Shown: positions 13,801 to 26,069, counted from the first letter of the stretch. The stretch: DNA of 64,000 nt from Liolophura sinensis (GCF_032854445.1 NC_088306.1:16711764-16775763); one strand, 5' to 3'. Made by a program: numbers and translations. The notes: generated from the sequence alone by a model not told the origin.

Positions 13801-16800
13801 GCCTCTACCTGTACTTCTCACAGGTCAGTCTTTGGGGAGATTGTCAGCCTTTACTTCTCACAGGTCAGTCTTTGGGGGAGATTGTCAGCCTTTACTTCTC
13901 AAAGGTCAGTCTTTGGGGAGATTGTCAGCCTTTACTTCTCACAGGTCAGTCTTTGGGGAGATTGTCAGCCTTTACTTCTCGCAGGTCAGTCTTTGGGGAG
14001 ATTGTCAGCCTTTACTTCTCACAGGTCAGTCTTTGGGTAGATTGTCAGCCTTTACTTCTCACAGGTCGGTCTTTGGGGAGATTGTCAGCCTTTACTTCTC
14101 ACAGGTCAGTCTTTGGGGAGATAGTCAACCTCTACATGTACTTCTCATAGGTCGGTCTTTGGGGAGGTTGTCAACCTCTACATGCACTTCTCACAGGTCA
14201 GTCTTTGGGGAGATTGTCAGCCTTTACTTCTCACAGGTCAGTCTTTGGGGAGATTGTCAGCCTTTACTTCTCACAGGTCAGTCTTTGGGGAGATTGTCAA
14301 CCTCTACATACACTTCTCACAGGTCAGTCTTTGGGGAGATTGTCAGCCTTTACTTCTCACAGGTCAGTCTTTGGGGAGATAGTCAGCCTCTACATGCACT
14401 TCTCACAGGTCAGCCTTTGGGGAGATTGTCAGCCTTTATTTCTCACAGGTTGATCTTTGGGGAGGTTGTCAGCCTCTACATGTACTTCTCACAGGTCAGT
14501 CTTTGGGGAGATTGTCAGCTTCTACATGTACTTCTCACAGGTCAGTCTTTGGGGAGATTGTCAGCCTTTACTTCTCACAGGTCAGTCTTTGGGGGAGATT
14601 GTCAGCCTTTACTTCTCAAAGGTCAGTCTTTGGGTAGATTGTCAGCCTTTACTTCTCACAGGTCAGTCTTTGGGGAGATTGTCAGCCTTTACTTCTCGCA
14701 GGTCAGTCTTTGAGGAGATAGTCAGCCTTTACTTCTCACAGGTCAGTCTTTGGGTAGATTGTCAGCCTTTACTTCTCACAGGTCGGTCTTTGGGGAGATT
14801 TTCAGCCTTTATTTCTCACAGGTCGGTCTTTGGGGAGATAGTCAACCTCTGCATGCACTTCTCACAGGTCAGTCTTTGGGGAGATTGTCAGCCTTTACAT
14901 GTACTTCTCACAGGTCAGTCTTTGGGGAGGTTGTCAACCTCTACATGCACTTCTCACAGGTCAGTCTTTGGGGAGATTGTCAGCCTTTACTTCTCACAGG
15001 TCAGTCTTTGGGGAGATTGTCAGCCTTTACTTCTCACAGGTCAGTCTTTGGGGAGATAGTCAGCCTCTACATGCACTTCTCACAGGTCAGCCTTTGGGGA
15101 GATTGTCAGCCTTTACTTCTCACAGGTTGATCTTTGGGGAGGTTGTCAGCCTCTACATGTACTTCTCAAAGGTCAGTCTTTGGGGAGATTTTCAGCCTCT
15201 ACCTGTACTTCTCACAGGTCGGTCTTTGGGGAGATTGTCAGCTTCTACATGTACTTCTCACAGGTCAGTCTTTGGGGAGATTGTCAGCCTTTACTTCTCA
15301 CAGGTCAGTCTTTGGGGAGATTGTCAGCTTCTACATGTACTTCTCACAGGTCAGTCTTTGGGGAGATTGTCAGCCTTTACTTCTCACAGGTCAGTCTTTG
15401 GGGAGATTGTCAGCCTTTACTTCTCACAGGTCAGTCTTTGGGAAACTGTCAGCCTCTACACGTACTTCTCACAGGTCAGTCTTTGGGGAGATTGTCAGCC
15501 TTTACTTCTCACAGGTCGGCCTTTGGTAGATTGTCAGCCTTTACTTCTCACAGGTCAGCCTTTGGGGAGATTGTCAGCCTTTACTTCTCACAGGTCAGTC
15601 TTTGGGGAGATTGTCAGCCTTTACTTCTCACAGGTCAGTCTTTGGGTAGATTGTCAGCCTTTACTTCTCACAGGTCGGTCTTTGGGGAGATTGTCAGCCT
15701 TTACTTCTCACAGGTCAGTCTTTGGGGGAGATTGTCAGCCTTTACTTCTCACAGGTCAGTCTTTGGGGAAACTGTCAGCCTCTACATGTACTTCTCACAG
15801 GTCAGTCTTTGAGGAGATTTTCAGGCTCTACCTGTACTTCTCACAGGTCAGTCTTTGGGGAGATTGTCAGCTTCTACATGTACTTCTCACAGGTCAGCCT
15901 TTGGGGAGATTGTCAGCCTTTACCTCTCACAGGTCAGTCTTTGGGGAGATTGTCAGCCTTTACTTCTCACAGGTCAGTCTTTGGGGAAACTGTCAGCCTC
16001 TACATGTACTTCTCACAGGTCAGTCTTTGGGGAGATTTTCAACCTCTACCTGTACTTCTCACAGGTCAGTCTTTGGGGAGATTGTCAGCTTCTACATGTA
16101 CTTCTCACAGGTCAGTCTTTGGGGAAACTGTCAGCCTCTACCTGTACTTCTCACAGGTCAGTCTTTGGGGAGATTGTCAGCCTTTACTTCTCACAGATCA
16201 GCCTTTGGGGAGGTTGTCAGCCTCTACATGTACTTCTCACAGGTCAGTTTTAAGAGTCTGGGTCAGGCTTTAAGCTTGATCTGAAGACAGAACTTTGTAC
16301 TGGTCTGGTACTGGCCACGTACAACTCATTCAGAAACACCCAGACTCATCCTGACTTAGAGCCATGGCCAAACCAGCAAGATCTTCATTAGTGTGTAACG
16401 TCAAGCTTTGTTTCAGAACATTGTTAATTGGCATTTTACTGCATAACTATTGTTATTCTCTTAACTGTTATTCATTCTTTAAGCCCATGTCAATCTGGAC
16501 TTCTTTTCTCACCAGGCTAATCTTCCCGCCCTGACGCCCACCCCGAGGGGTTCCCGATTAGGCAGTGCGCGGAGCAGCCTCTCCTCTGTGCGGAGCATTC
16601 GGTCTGTCGCCTCCACTCAGAGTCGTCCCAGCCCTGTTGATATTGGAGCAGAACTAGGTAAGAACAAGGTGATTGAAGGGATTCAGGATGTCTGCTGTGA
16701 GATATCGACAAGTACAGACTATGCTTTGGTTAACACTTAGCTAACGAGGCATAACCAAACATGCAGTTTACCCAGGAAATTCTGTCAGCCAATAGGCATT

Positions 16801-17445
16801 GATTGTTTATCCCTTTAAGGATGAATCAAGTGAGTTTTGCAGTTAAAATAGGGCCTTGAATTTTTTGGCACACATACAGCATTGTTAGTGTCGGCAGTAC
16901 ACATACACACTTGTAAAATGTTCAGTATATGCACACAGTAATCAGCTCCAGCAGCAGTAAAAATACTAAGTGCAATTTTTAGAATAATGTCAACACAACG
17001 CTACCAATACATACAGACAGCAGTGGATCCGAACCCAAGTATGCGTGTAAAAGGAAAGTCAATGTTAAACCTAGTAGGCAGATTATCAGAAATACTGCAT
17101 TTTACCTTTTGTTTTCAAGTTTGGTGTGTAAATATGCACAGAAAAGCCTTAAAACTGGAAATTTCCTGTGGACACTTAAGTTTTTCTGCTGAACAATTAA
17201 TCAGACTTCACAAAAAACCTCTCAACTGACTCACATGAAAAATGCTAAACTCTAGGTGAAATACGATAGTCTACAGCCCACTGAAAACCTGGTGCTTCAT
17301 CAGCATTGATCATTTAATCATTGATTTTTTCACCAGTATGTGTTCTCGTTTTACAGGTTCGCCAGCAAGTTCCCGCAGCGGTAGTTCCATTGCAAGTGTT
17401 CGCAGTCAAGCGAGCCGGTCAGGTGCAGGCACTGGACGTCGCTAG
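1831..17445 (+). CDS. CCDC39: Coiled-coil domain-containing protein 39 (ciliary 96-nm ruler)
   Basis: CCDC39 pairs with CCDC40 to form the axonemal ruler that positions inner dynein arms and the nexin-dynein regulatory complex in motile cilia. Coding exons: 1831-1944, 2565-2684, 3049-3195, 3373-3531, 3851-3943, 4421-4549, 4842-5033, 6632-6735, 7288-7525, 7863-7952, 8425-8589, 9213-9350, 9720-9836, 10159-10298, 10670-10745, 11008-11167, 11438-11544, 12117-12188, 12848-12979, 13541-13657, 16516-16657, 17357-17445. All junctions are GT-AG and phases agree, giving 946 codons plus stop; the human protein is about 940 residues. Family landmarks include the N-terminal [36 protein letters not shown] in exon 4, [17 protein letters not shown] in exon 15 and [11 protein letters not shown] in exon 17. 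Almost the whole protein is coiled coil, ending in a Ser/Arg-rich tail as in vertebrates. Odd point: the exon 20 donor sits in a minisatellite. Exon edges are predictions, but the identity is firm. Confidence 0.95.
5078..5350 (-). mobile_element. tRNA-derived SINE, family A (CCDC39 intron 7)
   Basis: Near full-length copy. Read on the minus strand it starts with a tRNA-like head: an A-box-like TGGCTCAGTTGG and a B-box-like GTGAGTTCAAGTCC. A conserved body follows (ACTCAAGAATATTTCAC on the plus strand), then an AATAAATAAA-type tail. At least eight more copies of the family lie in this window, in both orientations. The match to a tRNA head is seen in the sequence; mobilisation by a partner LINE is known for such elements and is inferred here. 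Confidence 0.8.
6092..6387. repeat. 59-bp tandem repeat, five units, CCDC39 intron 7
   Basis: Five nearly identical 59-bp units containing GACATGTTGGGTGGTCGAC and GGTACTCTTTCACTAGG. Identity is almost perfect (one T/A difference noted in TCTCTAGG versus TCACTAGG), so the array is recent. It lies mid-intron, about 250 bp before exon 8. Confidence 0.95.
7120..7217. repeat. Short degenerate repeat around TTGATCAT
   Basis: About five units of 18-22 bp built on TTGATCATGTATAA, in CCDC39 intron 8, about 70 bp before exon 9. Confidence 0.7.
12610..12847 (+). repeat. Degenerate pyrimidine-rich repeat at the exon 19 acceptor
   Basis: Imperfect units of roughly 30-36 bp based on CTCACATGTTGTTTCC and CGTTTTAT, running directly into the 3' splice site of CCDC39 exon 19 (CTGCTCTAG, ending at 12847). 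They make the polypyrimidine tract unusually long. Confidence 0.6.
13210..13443 (+). mobile_element. tRNA-derived SINE, family A (CCDC39 intron 19)
   Basis: Plus-oriented copy. It has the head GGCCTCGGAGGCCCTTTGG, a degraded B box near GCGATCCAGCTCATGCT, the body AAGTGAAATATTCTTGAGTA, and ends in AATCAAATAAATAAAT. Confidence 0.8.
13626..16245 (+). repeat. Minisatellite made of CCDC39 exon 20 end plus its 5' splice site
   Basis: About 60-65 tandem units, mostly 40 bp, with 46-bp variants (CTCTACATGTACTTCTCAC) and some 41-bp variants (an extra G). The first unit is the real 3' end of CCDC39 exon 20 (codons for [10 protein letters not shown]) and its donor CAG|GTCAGT at 13657/13658. Nearly every later unit repeats the exon end and a usable-looking donor (ACAGGTCAGT or ACAGGTCGGT). 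The last donor, near 16243, runs into unique intron (GTCAGTTTTAAGAG). Because 40 and 46 are both 1 modulo 3, successive donors cycle through all three frames. The native frame meets TAG at 13751-13753. Confidence 0.97.
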
Positions 17446-17945
17446 CATTCTCCATCTTACAACATAGGCAACTGGATCGTTTTAAACCATAACTCTATTT
17501 TTAAGACATGATTTTTTTTATCTTGATTATCTGATAACTTCTTTTATCCTGGTTTTCTAATGATCTTTGTTGAACAGCATTGTGTAAAAGCTGCAACTGT
17601 GTGTTTTGTGCAAGCACAGCACGCGTTCATTCCAGGGAACAATTTTTTTTTTATACGGCAATAATTTTTTTTATAATTTGTGGCCGTATATTTTAGTTTT
17701 TTTTACAGAGGTCCAAGCTGTTAAATGTGATAGACACAAATTTTACCTTTATTCTACAGCATTTTACTTTATAATTTTGAAACAGTTACTTATTTTTCAT
17801 TTTACTGGAGGATTTGACCTTCTGAAAGGGCTGCCTAGATATATGTCCGTCCAAATACATTTTACGAGGAATTTCTAACTACCAGTAATATATTTCTCTT
17901 CAATCAGATGTATATAAATTTATAATGTATTTATTTGTCTGTATT
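17446..17945 (+). other. Presumed CCDC39 3' UTR
   Basis: AT- and T-rich sequence directly after the stop codon. No canonical AATAAA was found; the nearest candidate is TATAAA around 17912. The end of the transcript cannot be fixed from sequence. Confidence 0.4.
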
Positions 17946-18861
17946 ACATGTCCATACCATTGTGATCTTCTCATGTACTATAAAATCTTTGGCTGACAAA
18001 TACAGGCACGTGGTATGACTTGCAGTTTGACATATGAGTACTTGTTGTGAAGGAAGCCTGTAGCAGTAAAGATACCTGGTGTCTTTGCTGACTGAAAAAT
18101 AAGGTCTTCTTATGAAAGTTCTCGGGACCCTGGACAAGGAGGTTTTTTAGATCAAATCCAGCAGAGGCTTGTCATGAAATTTGTGTCAGGTACCTGGCAA
18201 GATTGATGGTTTCTCCATTTCCTCCACCCATAAACCTGACATATACTGTATTTCACCTGAAGTTTGGTATGTAAAAGTGCACTTTCCAAAACATGTAAAG
18301 GCCTTCAAAATGATACTTTTTCTTGTGAGAAATTAGTCAAATTTCACAAAAAAACTCTTTAAGGTGTCAAGTGGATGAATCAGTCATTCTGAATGATTGT
18401 AAGTGAAACATTGTTCAGTATGCAATCAAACAAATCATCGTGTAGCAACAGTTGTAAATAACAGTAGCATCTTCCTGAATCCTTTGATTGTCATTGATTG
18501 GTACAGCACTGCCACCTTGCCTCCTATGGTGATCACAGCTGTAATATGCAGACTTAGCATCAAGGATGGTTGTTGGTTTACACCAAACTCCAGAATTGTT
18601 CACTTAAATTGCTGACAGTCAGTTTTATAGATGGAGGAACCTGGATTGCCTATAGGTTAAACCACCTATCTTTTACTGACAAATTTCCCATGGTGATGTA
18701 CAGACATCCACTAACATATGAATAATGAAAGAGGAGGTCTTCGATGAGCGAAAGACTGTACAAACAGCAGTTGACCACTTTGTCACAAAGTCCCCTACAA
18801 ACCACTAGAGTGAGGAGATGTACAAATTCTGTATCCAAGGCTGGGATTGAACCTGCGCCTC

Positions 18862-18990
18862 ATTTTATTTTATTTATTTGGTTGGTGTTTTACTCAAGAA
18901 TATTTCACTTATACTACAGCGGCCATCTTTACGGTGGGAAGAAACCGGTCAGAACCTGGGGGAAAACCCTGAACTATCCGCAGACCTGTG
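18862..18990 (-). mobile_element. SINE family A, truncated
   Basis: Carries the body words GGTTGGTGTTTTACTCAAG and AATATTTCACTTATAC, then a degraded GGTGGGAAGAAACCGG. The tRNA head is missing. Confidence 0.7.
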
Positions 18991-19004
18991 ACTCATATAA
19001 TGCA

Positions 19005-19135
19005 CGTATGTATGTATGTATGTATGTATGTACAAGGAAGCTTGGGGCTTTACATCGTACCCCAAAAATTTTGAGTCGTATGACAACGAGGCATGTGCCT
19101 CTTGGTTAGGAGCCACGCACCCAGTAGATGATGCT
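19005..19135 (+). mobile_element. SINE family B, 5' piece with (ATGT)n
   Basis: A (GTAT)n run followed by GCTTGGGGCTTTACATCGTA and GTCGTATGACAACGAGGCAT. The same core recurs near 42421 and 62985, so it defines a second SINE-like family. Confidence 0.6.
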
Positions 19136-19739
19136 GATACTCCTCAGTATCAGGCAAAATGAATACCTCAGTCATGAGGTTAGACCTCATTAAGACCTCA
19201 GAAGCAAGTCAAGAGTACCACCTTTCCAAACAGGTGAATAACTTAGGCAGCAGTTAGAAGAAAACACAGAACACAAGAAGTCTTTGTCTTTACATATTAT
19301 AATAAACAGAAGAACCCAACTGTACACATGACAATAGCTCTCTTACAGCCAGGATGCTATCATATCCACTGTGACAGAGATGTACAGTGTACGACAGACA
19401 GATAGACAGACAGACAAATGTCAGAGTTATAGTATCTATAAATTAGCATTAATAATACATACAGGTACAGTACTCAAGGTATGAACAGGTGAAGAATCTG
19501 TGTGACGATGATATCCTCTTCCAATTTCACCTTCAGTTTTGTCGTTACATCAACCTTTTTTTTATTATTTATATTCTTTTCTTGAGGCGAAGTATGTACA
19601 ATTTCCTACATGTCTGATGCATGTACACCTGATGATTATTACAGTGACAATGAATCTGGAATTGTCGAGATTCCAAAGTGGCTTGTGAAGAAACTGTTCT
19701 TCTAGGGGCTGTTCGCTGCCTAGGAGATCAAATGACAAT

Positions 19740-20310
19740 GGTGTGTCATTCTTTTTGAAGTATAAATGACACTTATGACCAGTGTTGTGCAACACTTCTT
19801 GAAATACAAATGACAGTTTTGCACTTTTTTGGCCTTTCATATGTCGGAGCATTACAGGTTTCGAGTTGCAAGTGAGGCTTCCTTTCAATGTTTGCCTTTC
19901 AAATGTTAGAACGTTACATCTTTTGAGGTACATTTTTTGCCTTTCATACAATGTATGCAAGAACACTAGAATTTCCAAGCACAAATAACACTTCTTTACC
20001 ACTGCTTTGCCTTCCACATGAATGAACATTAGAGCTTTTGAGATACAAATGACACTTTTAACTGCTGCTTTGCCATCCTTTCTGAAATACATGACACTTC
20101 TTACCACTATTTCATTTTTCATATATGAATGTTGGAACGTTAGAATTTCAAGGTACAAATAAACACTTCTTTACCCCTATTTTGCCTTCCACATGTAAGA
20201 ACATTACAGCTTTTGAAATAAAAGTGACACTTCTAACTTCTGTTTTGTTTTCCATATGTCAGAACACAATGGTTTGAAGTACATACAAATGACACTTATC
20301 TCGGGTCATG
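19740..20310. repeat. Degenerate ~65-70 bp repeat
   Basis: Eight or so weakly conserved units. Common words are CAAATGACACTTCT, TTTTGCCTTCCACATG and AGAACATTACAGCTTTTGA. A 197-codon minus-strand open frame across it is explained by the repeat and is not treated as a gene. Confidence 0.65.
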
Positions 20311-20566
20311 CATTAATTCACCATCAGCATCAATTGTCCCCTAACAACAACCGACACATCTGGTAAACACATTCTCGTGCTCCGTCAATTCTCCCTTCCT
20401 CCTGACATGCTTAATTAGGCAGGCACACTATTACAATTCCAGGCATTGATTGTCTACACAACTGACTGCACAATCCCAAACAAGTGCATATCACAAGCCA
20501 GATAAATGTAACTACTAATGTAAATTCTGAGCCTTGGAAAGTTTCGTGAATGGATTATCACTGATG

Positions 20567-20757
20567 GGCAGGATCTCTATAATGGACTCCTGGGAGAAAT
20601 CATATGGTTTGGGTTGCAGAAGGGCAGGATCTCTTTAATGGACTAATGACAGAAATCATATAGTTTGGGTTGCAGAAGGGCAGGATCTCTTTAATGGACT
20701 AATGACAGAAATCATATGGTTTGGGTTGCAGAAGGGCAGAATCTCTTTAATGGACTA
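20567..20757. repeat. 56-bp tandem repeat, about 3.4 units
   Basis: Units start at 20567, 20623, 20679 and 20735 (the last is partial) with GGCAGGATCTCTTTAATGGA and share GGTTTGGGTTGCAGAAG. Confidence 0.9.
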
Positions 20758-22200
20758 CTCTACTGTCTGGAAAAGCGCGTCCGCAGGTATAAGAGTTTTC
20801 CAGGTGTTTTCGAATGTCAAGACTCCTTTACTTCTTGTTACTTTCACACCCTCATCTCATAGCCGAATTTCAAATCATGCCAGTTTCACAAAAAAAAAAT
20901 GAGGAACATGCATTCTAAGAGCTCCTTATACATAAGCATATAGCTCCTGACAAAATTATACTGAATATTTGAATACATTCCAAAACCAAGATGAAAGTCA
21001 TCCTCAGAACCTGTTCTGTGTGATGTGAATATCCTTCACATACTTTTTACAGCACATATTTCAGATGATGGTTAGAATCATGTCATGGATCAGTATGAAG
21101 TATTATTAGACACAAAGCCAAGGTTGGCACAGAGCTATTTGTGTTTTCCAACATCACTTCCTGACCCCAAGGTCCAAAATTTGCTAGTGGTGGCAGCAAT
21201 GTAAAGCAAATGTTAAAGAGTGACGTATGTGCTCTAAGGAGTGTGCTTTCTCCATTTATATCAACACAATTTACTCCATGATGAACACATTTTGTAGAGG
21301 TCATACAACATAACATCAATGTTTACAAGGACGGCAGATTACCCCAAAAACTTCCAAACTAGTATGTCTGAAAGGTATGACACCCCTTTCATAATCTTCC
21401 AACCAAAATGTCTCAGCACTTTCTAAACAACTCATGGCTTTCAAACACCACCAATTAAGGGCTTAGTTTTTAACACAGGTTGTTAACATCAAACTTCCTT
21501 CAGAGAAAGAAACTTTAAGCCAATCACCCTGCACTAATGCTCACTGACACGGGCATTTGTAGAAATGTCATATATTCCAGTTTGTCCAACCAAAAGCTCA
21601 TTCAAGGTACTACGTTTCTTTTCTTTTAACAGTCACAATGTCTACTTGTAATTGTTTCCAACACCTACATTAGTTCAGGCCCCCTCTTGGTGATCATGAA
21701 GTTTACAGGCACTCCTTATTAACATTACATGATGAACAGCCACTTAACCAGAATTAACACTGCCTGTATGTATACTGGCTGACAGGATTTATACTGCGCT
21801 GATCTCCAAGCAAACTATTATTAGATATTTCACCTTTCTTAAATAAAGCTCCCTTTTTATAAAACAACAGCTTTACTTATCCCTCCATGCTGGAACGAGT
21901 CTGGAACAATCCATTTGATATACACATGTACATGTAAAGCACATCTGCATGACACTGGTGTAAACTCGTCTTTGTGCAGCTGGTGTAAATCTTCGACCTT
22001 TTCAAGCACTAAAGCAATTTTTTTTTCCAGTGGTATTTATGCTCACAATTATCATCAAAATGATGCCAGTGATTTGTTCGTTGCACATGTGACTAATACA
22101 AGGCTTCCCTAAAGATGCAAGCGTCATAAAACAGTGCAAATTAGTTCTCTACACACCACAGTAATCTCAAAATGTTTCCAAATATTGGTGGCAGAGGGTA

Positions 22201-22376
22201 TTAGGGTATTACAGTATTTAACTTTCCGGGGCCCTCGCTGGTGTAGTGTCTGAAAATGTCATCCTCAGAGCAGCCAACTAGAGCTGGCACATTGGAGTCC
22301 AGCTCTTGTTGGTCACGCTGTGGCTTAGTCAACACCCGAATGCCAAGTACGTCCCCCAAGAAAGGAAGTTCTATCC
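22201..22376 (-). CDS. Orphan terminal-exon candidate
   Basis: On the minus strand an acceptor (GGTTTTTAACTCAG) at 22377 opens a 57-residue frame ending in TAA at 22201. It contains LPFLGDVLGIRV and SEDDIFRHYTSEGPGK. The composition looks coding. The 'DD-RHY-x-x-EG-x-G' pattern recalls the catenin-binding tail of classical cadherins; that resemblance is weak inference. The exon expects one base of an open codon (phase 1), the same phase as USP coding exon 15 at 28557, so it could be an alternative last exon of that gene. It could also end another gene or be an exon relic. No upstream partner exon was found. Confidence 0.35.
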
Positions 22377-25300
22377 CTGAGTTAAAAACCATGAATGACA
22401 GTGTTTTAGAGGAAAGTGAGGAAAACACACCTGGTGTACAGGTATCAGTGTTGAGGATGTCAAGTGGAATTCCGATGTGCATGTCAGTTCTATGAGCATG
22501 TTTTTGTATATTGCATGACGGATCTTTCATTTGAAAATGTACAAAAATAGGGATAAAAATTATTTGTGGTTTGTGACTATACTTATATCAAGTCTTATTT
22601 AAACATCAATGAATTGTTAAGAATCTATGAAATATTTTTAAATGATTGATCTCATGGTGCTAGGTGTTAAAATGCCATGAAGAGTTGACATAAATATTTC
22701 AGTTGACCCTGAGGTGTGTATGTGAGTGGGGCAGCCTCATGGGTAAAGTCATGGTTTCCCACTGGGGCAAGGAAGCGGGGAGGGGGTGTTTTTTTTAATC
22801 CCAGGAACGAACTAAATAAATGCACATGTGCAAGATCATTATAAAGCCACGTCAGTGGTTGACAACTTTTATACCATCACTATGCCAGCATTTGCAGACA
22901 CTCCAAACCCAGTTATCATTGGATTTAGCCTAGTATAATCTTGGCACAACATGGGAACTGCATTGCACACTTACCTCTACGTAAAAGTCGGGGACCAAAA
23001 AAAAAAAGGCACCTCCTGGATTTGAACTTGGTATTTTAAAGATGAATTGACATTGTTTTTATTCCAGAACAAATTGTAGTTTAACTCTACCAATCATAAC
23101 CCCCCCCTCTCCCTTCTCCACTCCTTCACCACTCTTTTAATATACCCTACAAAATGCTACAATTGGAATTCTTCGTGTACATCGTCATCACTTTTGCAAT
23201 ATAAAACCCAATACCATTACATGTATACACACTAACGAAACAAAACATATGCCATATGACTAATAATACATCAAATTACACACACTGTCTGTAAGTCCTT
23301 ACTGGTCCAGACATATTATTTTTACCTCTTGTAACCTGGATTCTTATCCACTTAGGCAGATTTCATTCCAGAACACCTGAATTAAAGTGCCTCTCCAAAT
23401 TTGACAGCATGTTCATTAATATAACAATAATTTAAGCGCCTTTTCAAATTTTACATATGCTTCTGAGTAGATAGTGGCTTCGCTAGCAAGCAGGCCACTA
23501 AACTGTTTTCATGACAATGCAACTTTTGGGTAATATTGCAAGCTTTCAGCAGCATTAAACTTTTGTTTTCTTTGCCACTTTGCAACTTTTCTCACTTTCA
23601 ACCAAAAGGTAACTTGCAGTCTTACACACATTTGGCAACTCCCCAGCCAGCCAAACAGCAACATTTAGTCATATACATGTAAGAAGTCAATATCCCTTAA
23701 TTTGTAGCTTTCACATAATATCTGTCATAAGCAACAGGGGCAGATTCCATAAAGCCCTTTCTGATGTTAAAGTCAGAATTTTACCATTCTGTTCCATGCT
23801 TAGTTTTTGATACTAGAAGCTGAAATTCAGACACTTTTGTTTTTAAGACAACATTGACGAGGGGTACAAAATTTCAATTTCTAAAACTCAAAAATAAGCT
23901 TTGAGATCGTATATCAGCTTTTGTCAGAAGTCAGAAATAGCTCTGTTGAATTGGCCCCAGAAGCTGCACTACTAGTTACTAAATATCCACTTAGACAAAC
24001 AAGGGCAGACCAAGCAGCAAATGTTAAACAATTGAAAAAATTACCCAAAACAGAATGTTTTCACGTAAACGTTTTGCGATCATCTCTAAAAAATGAGCAC
24101 AACAAAAGGCAGTAAAGTCATGGCTGGGATTCATCAACCTGTGCTTTACTTAATACTGATTGGTTACTTTGGATTTGATCTAACCAATTGTAACCAAGGT
24201 AAAAAGACACTGTTGAAAGACAATTGGTCAGGTATCACAATGACAGACTTTCATGTGAGACTACACCAAAATATACACATACTGCAAAACACTTTAAGTT
24301 ATGACTTCTACTTTTTACAACACATTTTTCCCCCCATAATCAATGATATTGTAACATGATGGAGAAATACTTCAAGAAGACAAATGTTGAGAAAACATGG
24401 AAAAATTAGGATTGTTGAAAATCCAGGTGAAAACGTGTCAAGACCAAACATTCAGGTATACAAGAAAACACAAAAATAAGGGGCATATATGTGATTATAC
24501 ATGTGTATGTCCATAGAAATATCTACATAATATTATTCTTCCAGATATATGAAGTGTTCACTGTCCAGCGTTTTTTTATTATCTGAAAAGGGGTAAAATT
24601 AAGTACTCTTAACATGGAATTCACAAATATTATTATGTTGGTCGCATTTAAAAGCTCTCTACGAAGCGAAGCAAATCATGTAATTCCTGGAACAAATCAT
24701 GTTATTCCTGGAAAAAATCATGTTATTCCTGGAAAAAATCTTGTAATTTATGGAATGAACCCTTCTTAGTGTTTTCATGACAAAACTACTTAACATTAAT
24801 GATAGCAGCTGTTACTGTTATACAGCTAGATGCAGAGGGCGTTACAAGATTTGCCTCCCTTTGTAGAGGGCTGATGAACTCCACTGGAACTTGTCACTGG
24901 ACAATGATTGTCGTATTATACAGGTGTTATGACTGGAAACAAAGATCCGTGAATATAACACTTTTAACATCTGTGATATGGTAGAACTTGAATGGCTTAT
25001 GTTGTGGATGTTGCTGTTTCAGTTACAAATATACTGACAAATCAGTTACCTGTGTTCAAGTTGTAAAATAGAAAAAAAAAAACCAACAACTTTTCTGGCA
25101 ATAGCTTTTGTAAGGTATTTCCCTGAATTTTTCATCAAGTTTGTTGTTGATGACTTTGATCATAACAAGAAAATTAGGAATTAGAAAAACCTCCAGCTCT
25201 TTTATCCATTACTCAAGCAAAACCTGGCAGAAAATTCAAATTATCTGAACAATAGTAATTAGTAAATAGCATATAATGGCAAAACAATTCATAAATACAA

Positions 25301-26069
25301 TGCTGAACTGTTCAGCCTCTGACAATCACATAACTCCACATCACTGAGCATACACCAAGAAGATATAGGATCATAGAATAAGAATTTATTTTTTAATCAA
25401 ACTCTCTCTTAAGCAGAGAACACAAATGTGATAATCAAAACCATATTCAAACTCTCTCGACAGCCCCATGCACCCCCCCCCCCCCCACCGCCTCCAAAAA
25501 AAAAAAACAAACGTAAGTTTCCATCTGGGTTAACACCTGGTATTCACAGAACAAACAGTCTACTATAAACCCTCATTACAAGCACACTAATTTGAATTAG
25601 AAGCACACTGATTCAGCACACTAGCACACTATACATGCACACCAAAAATGGTGGATGCTTACAATTAGTAGCAAAACGTGTCCTACCTAGTTTTGTTGAT
25701 AAGGATACCTAGGGAGCAGTACTCCCTAGGCTTAACTCGCATGAAGCCATTTTACCCCATACGGGTCACCTAATGCTAAGAGGGCTTCCCACAAGTGTTC
25801 CCTGTTCACCTTGAGGATAAAAAGTGCAAGGTGTGAACTACTGGCTGTGACAGTGAAGCACACAATACTGATGAAGTGGTGAACAGCAACGTTCAGAACT
25901 CAGAAAAACACCCAAGGGTAACCTACAGATTGTCTCGCAATGTGAACAACATTTTGTAACCTGCACAATTCCATGCACTTAAGTTTGTACCGTTGTAAAC
26001 AAAATCTTGCAGCTAAAAACTGTACTGTATCATGAAGTCAGACAGCCTCAGTGAAAACAATAGAGAAAA
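22377..26069. other. Intergenic or 3'-flanking sequence, no gene seen
   Basis: AT-rich, with homopolymer runs (poly-C near 25480, poly-A) and a short 23-bp repeat at 24668-24760. It may include 3' UTR of the minus-strand USP gene: a minus-strand AATAAA lies near 25388, too far from the stop codon to be assigned with confidence. Confidence 0.4.
24668..24760. repeat. 23-bp tandem repeat, four units
   Basis: Four units of AAATCATGTTATTCCTGGAA with single-base changes. Confidence 0.85.

Larger units (their letters stand above)
17946..22200. other. Intergenic spacer with SINE pieces and degenerate repeats
   Basis: No supported coding exon was seen on either strand. Contents are two SINE fragments (18862 and 19005), a degenerate repeat (19740-20310), a 56-bp tandem repeat (20567-20757) and AT-rich unique sequence. 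Confidence 0.5.

Noticed and set aside
13635-16284. Long overlapping plus-strand open frames (up to 461 codons) as repeat-protein genes
   Set aside because: They are one minisatellite read in three frames; the unit derives from the CCDC39 exon 20 donor region and lies in an intron.
19565-20158. 197-codon minus-strand frame
   Set aside because: Explained by a degenerate tandem repeat; composition is not protein-like.
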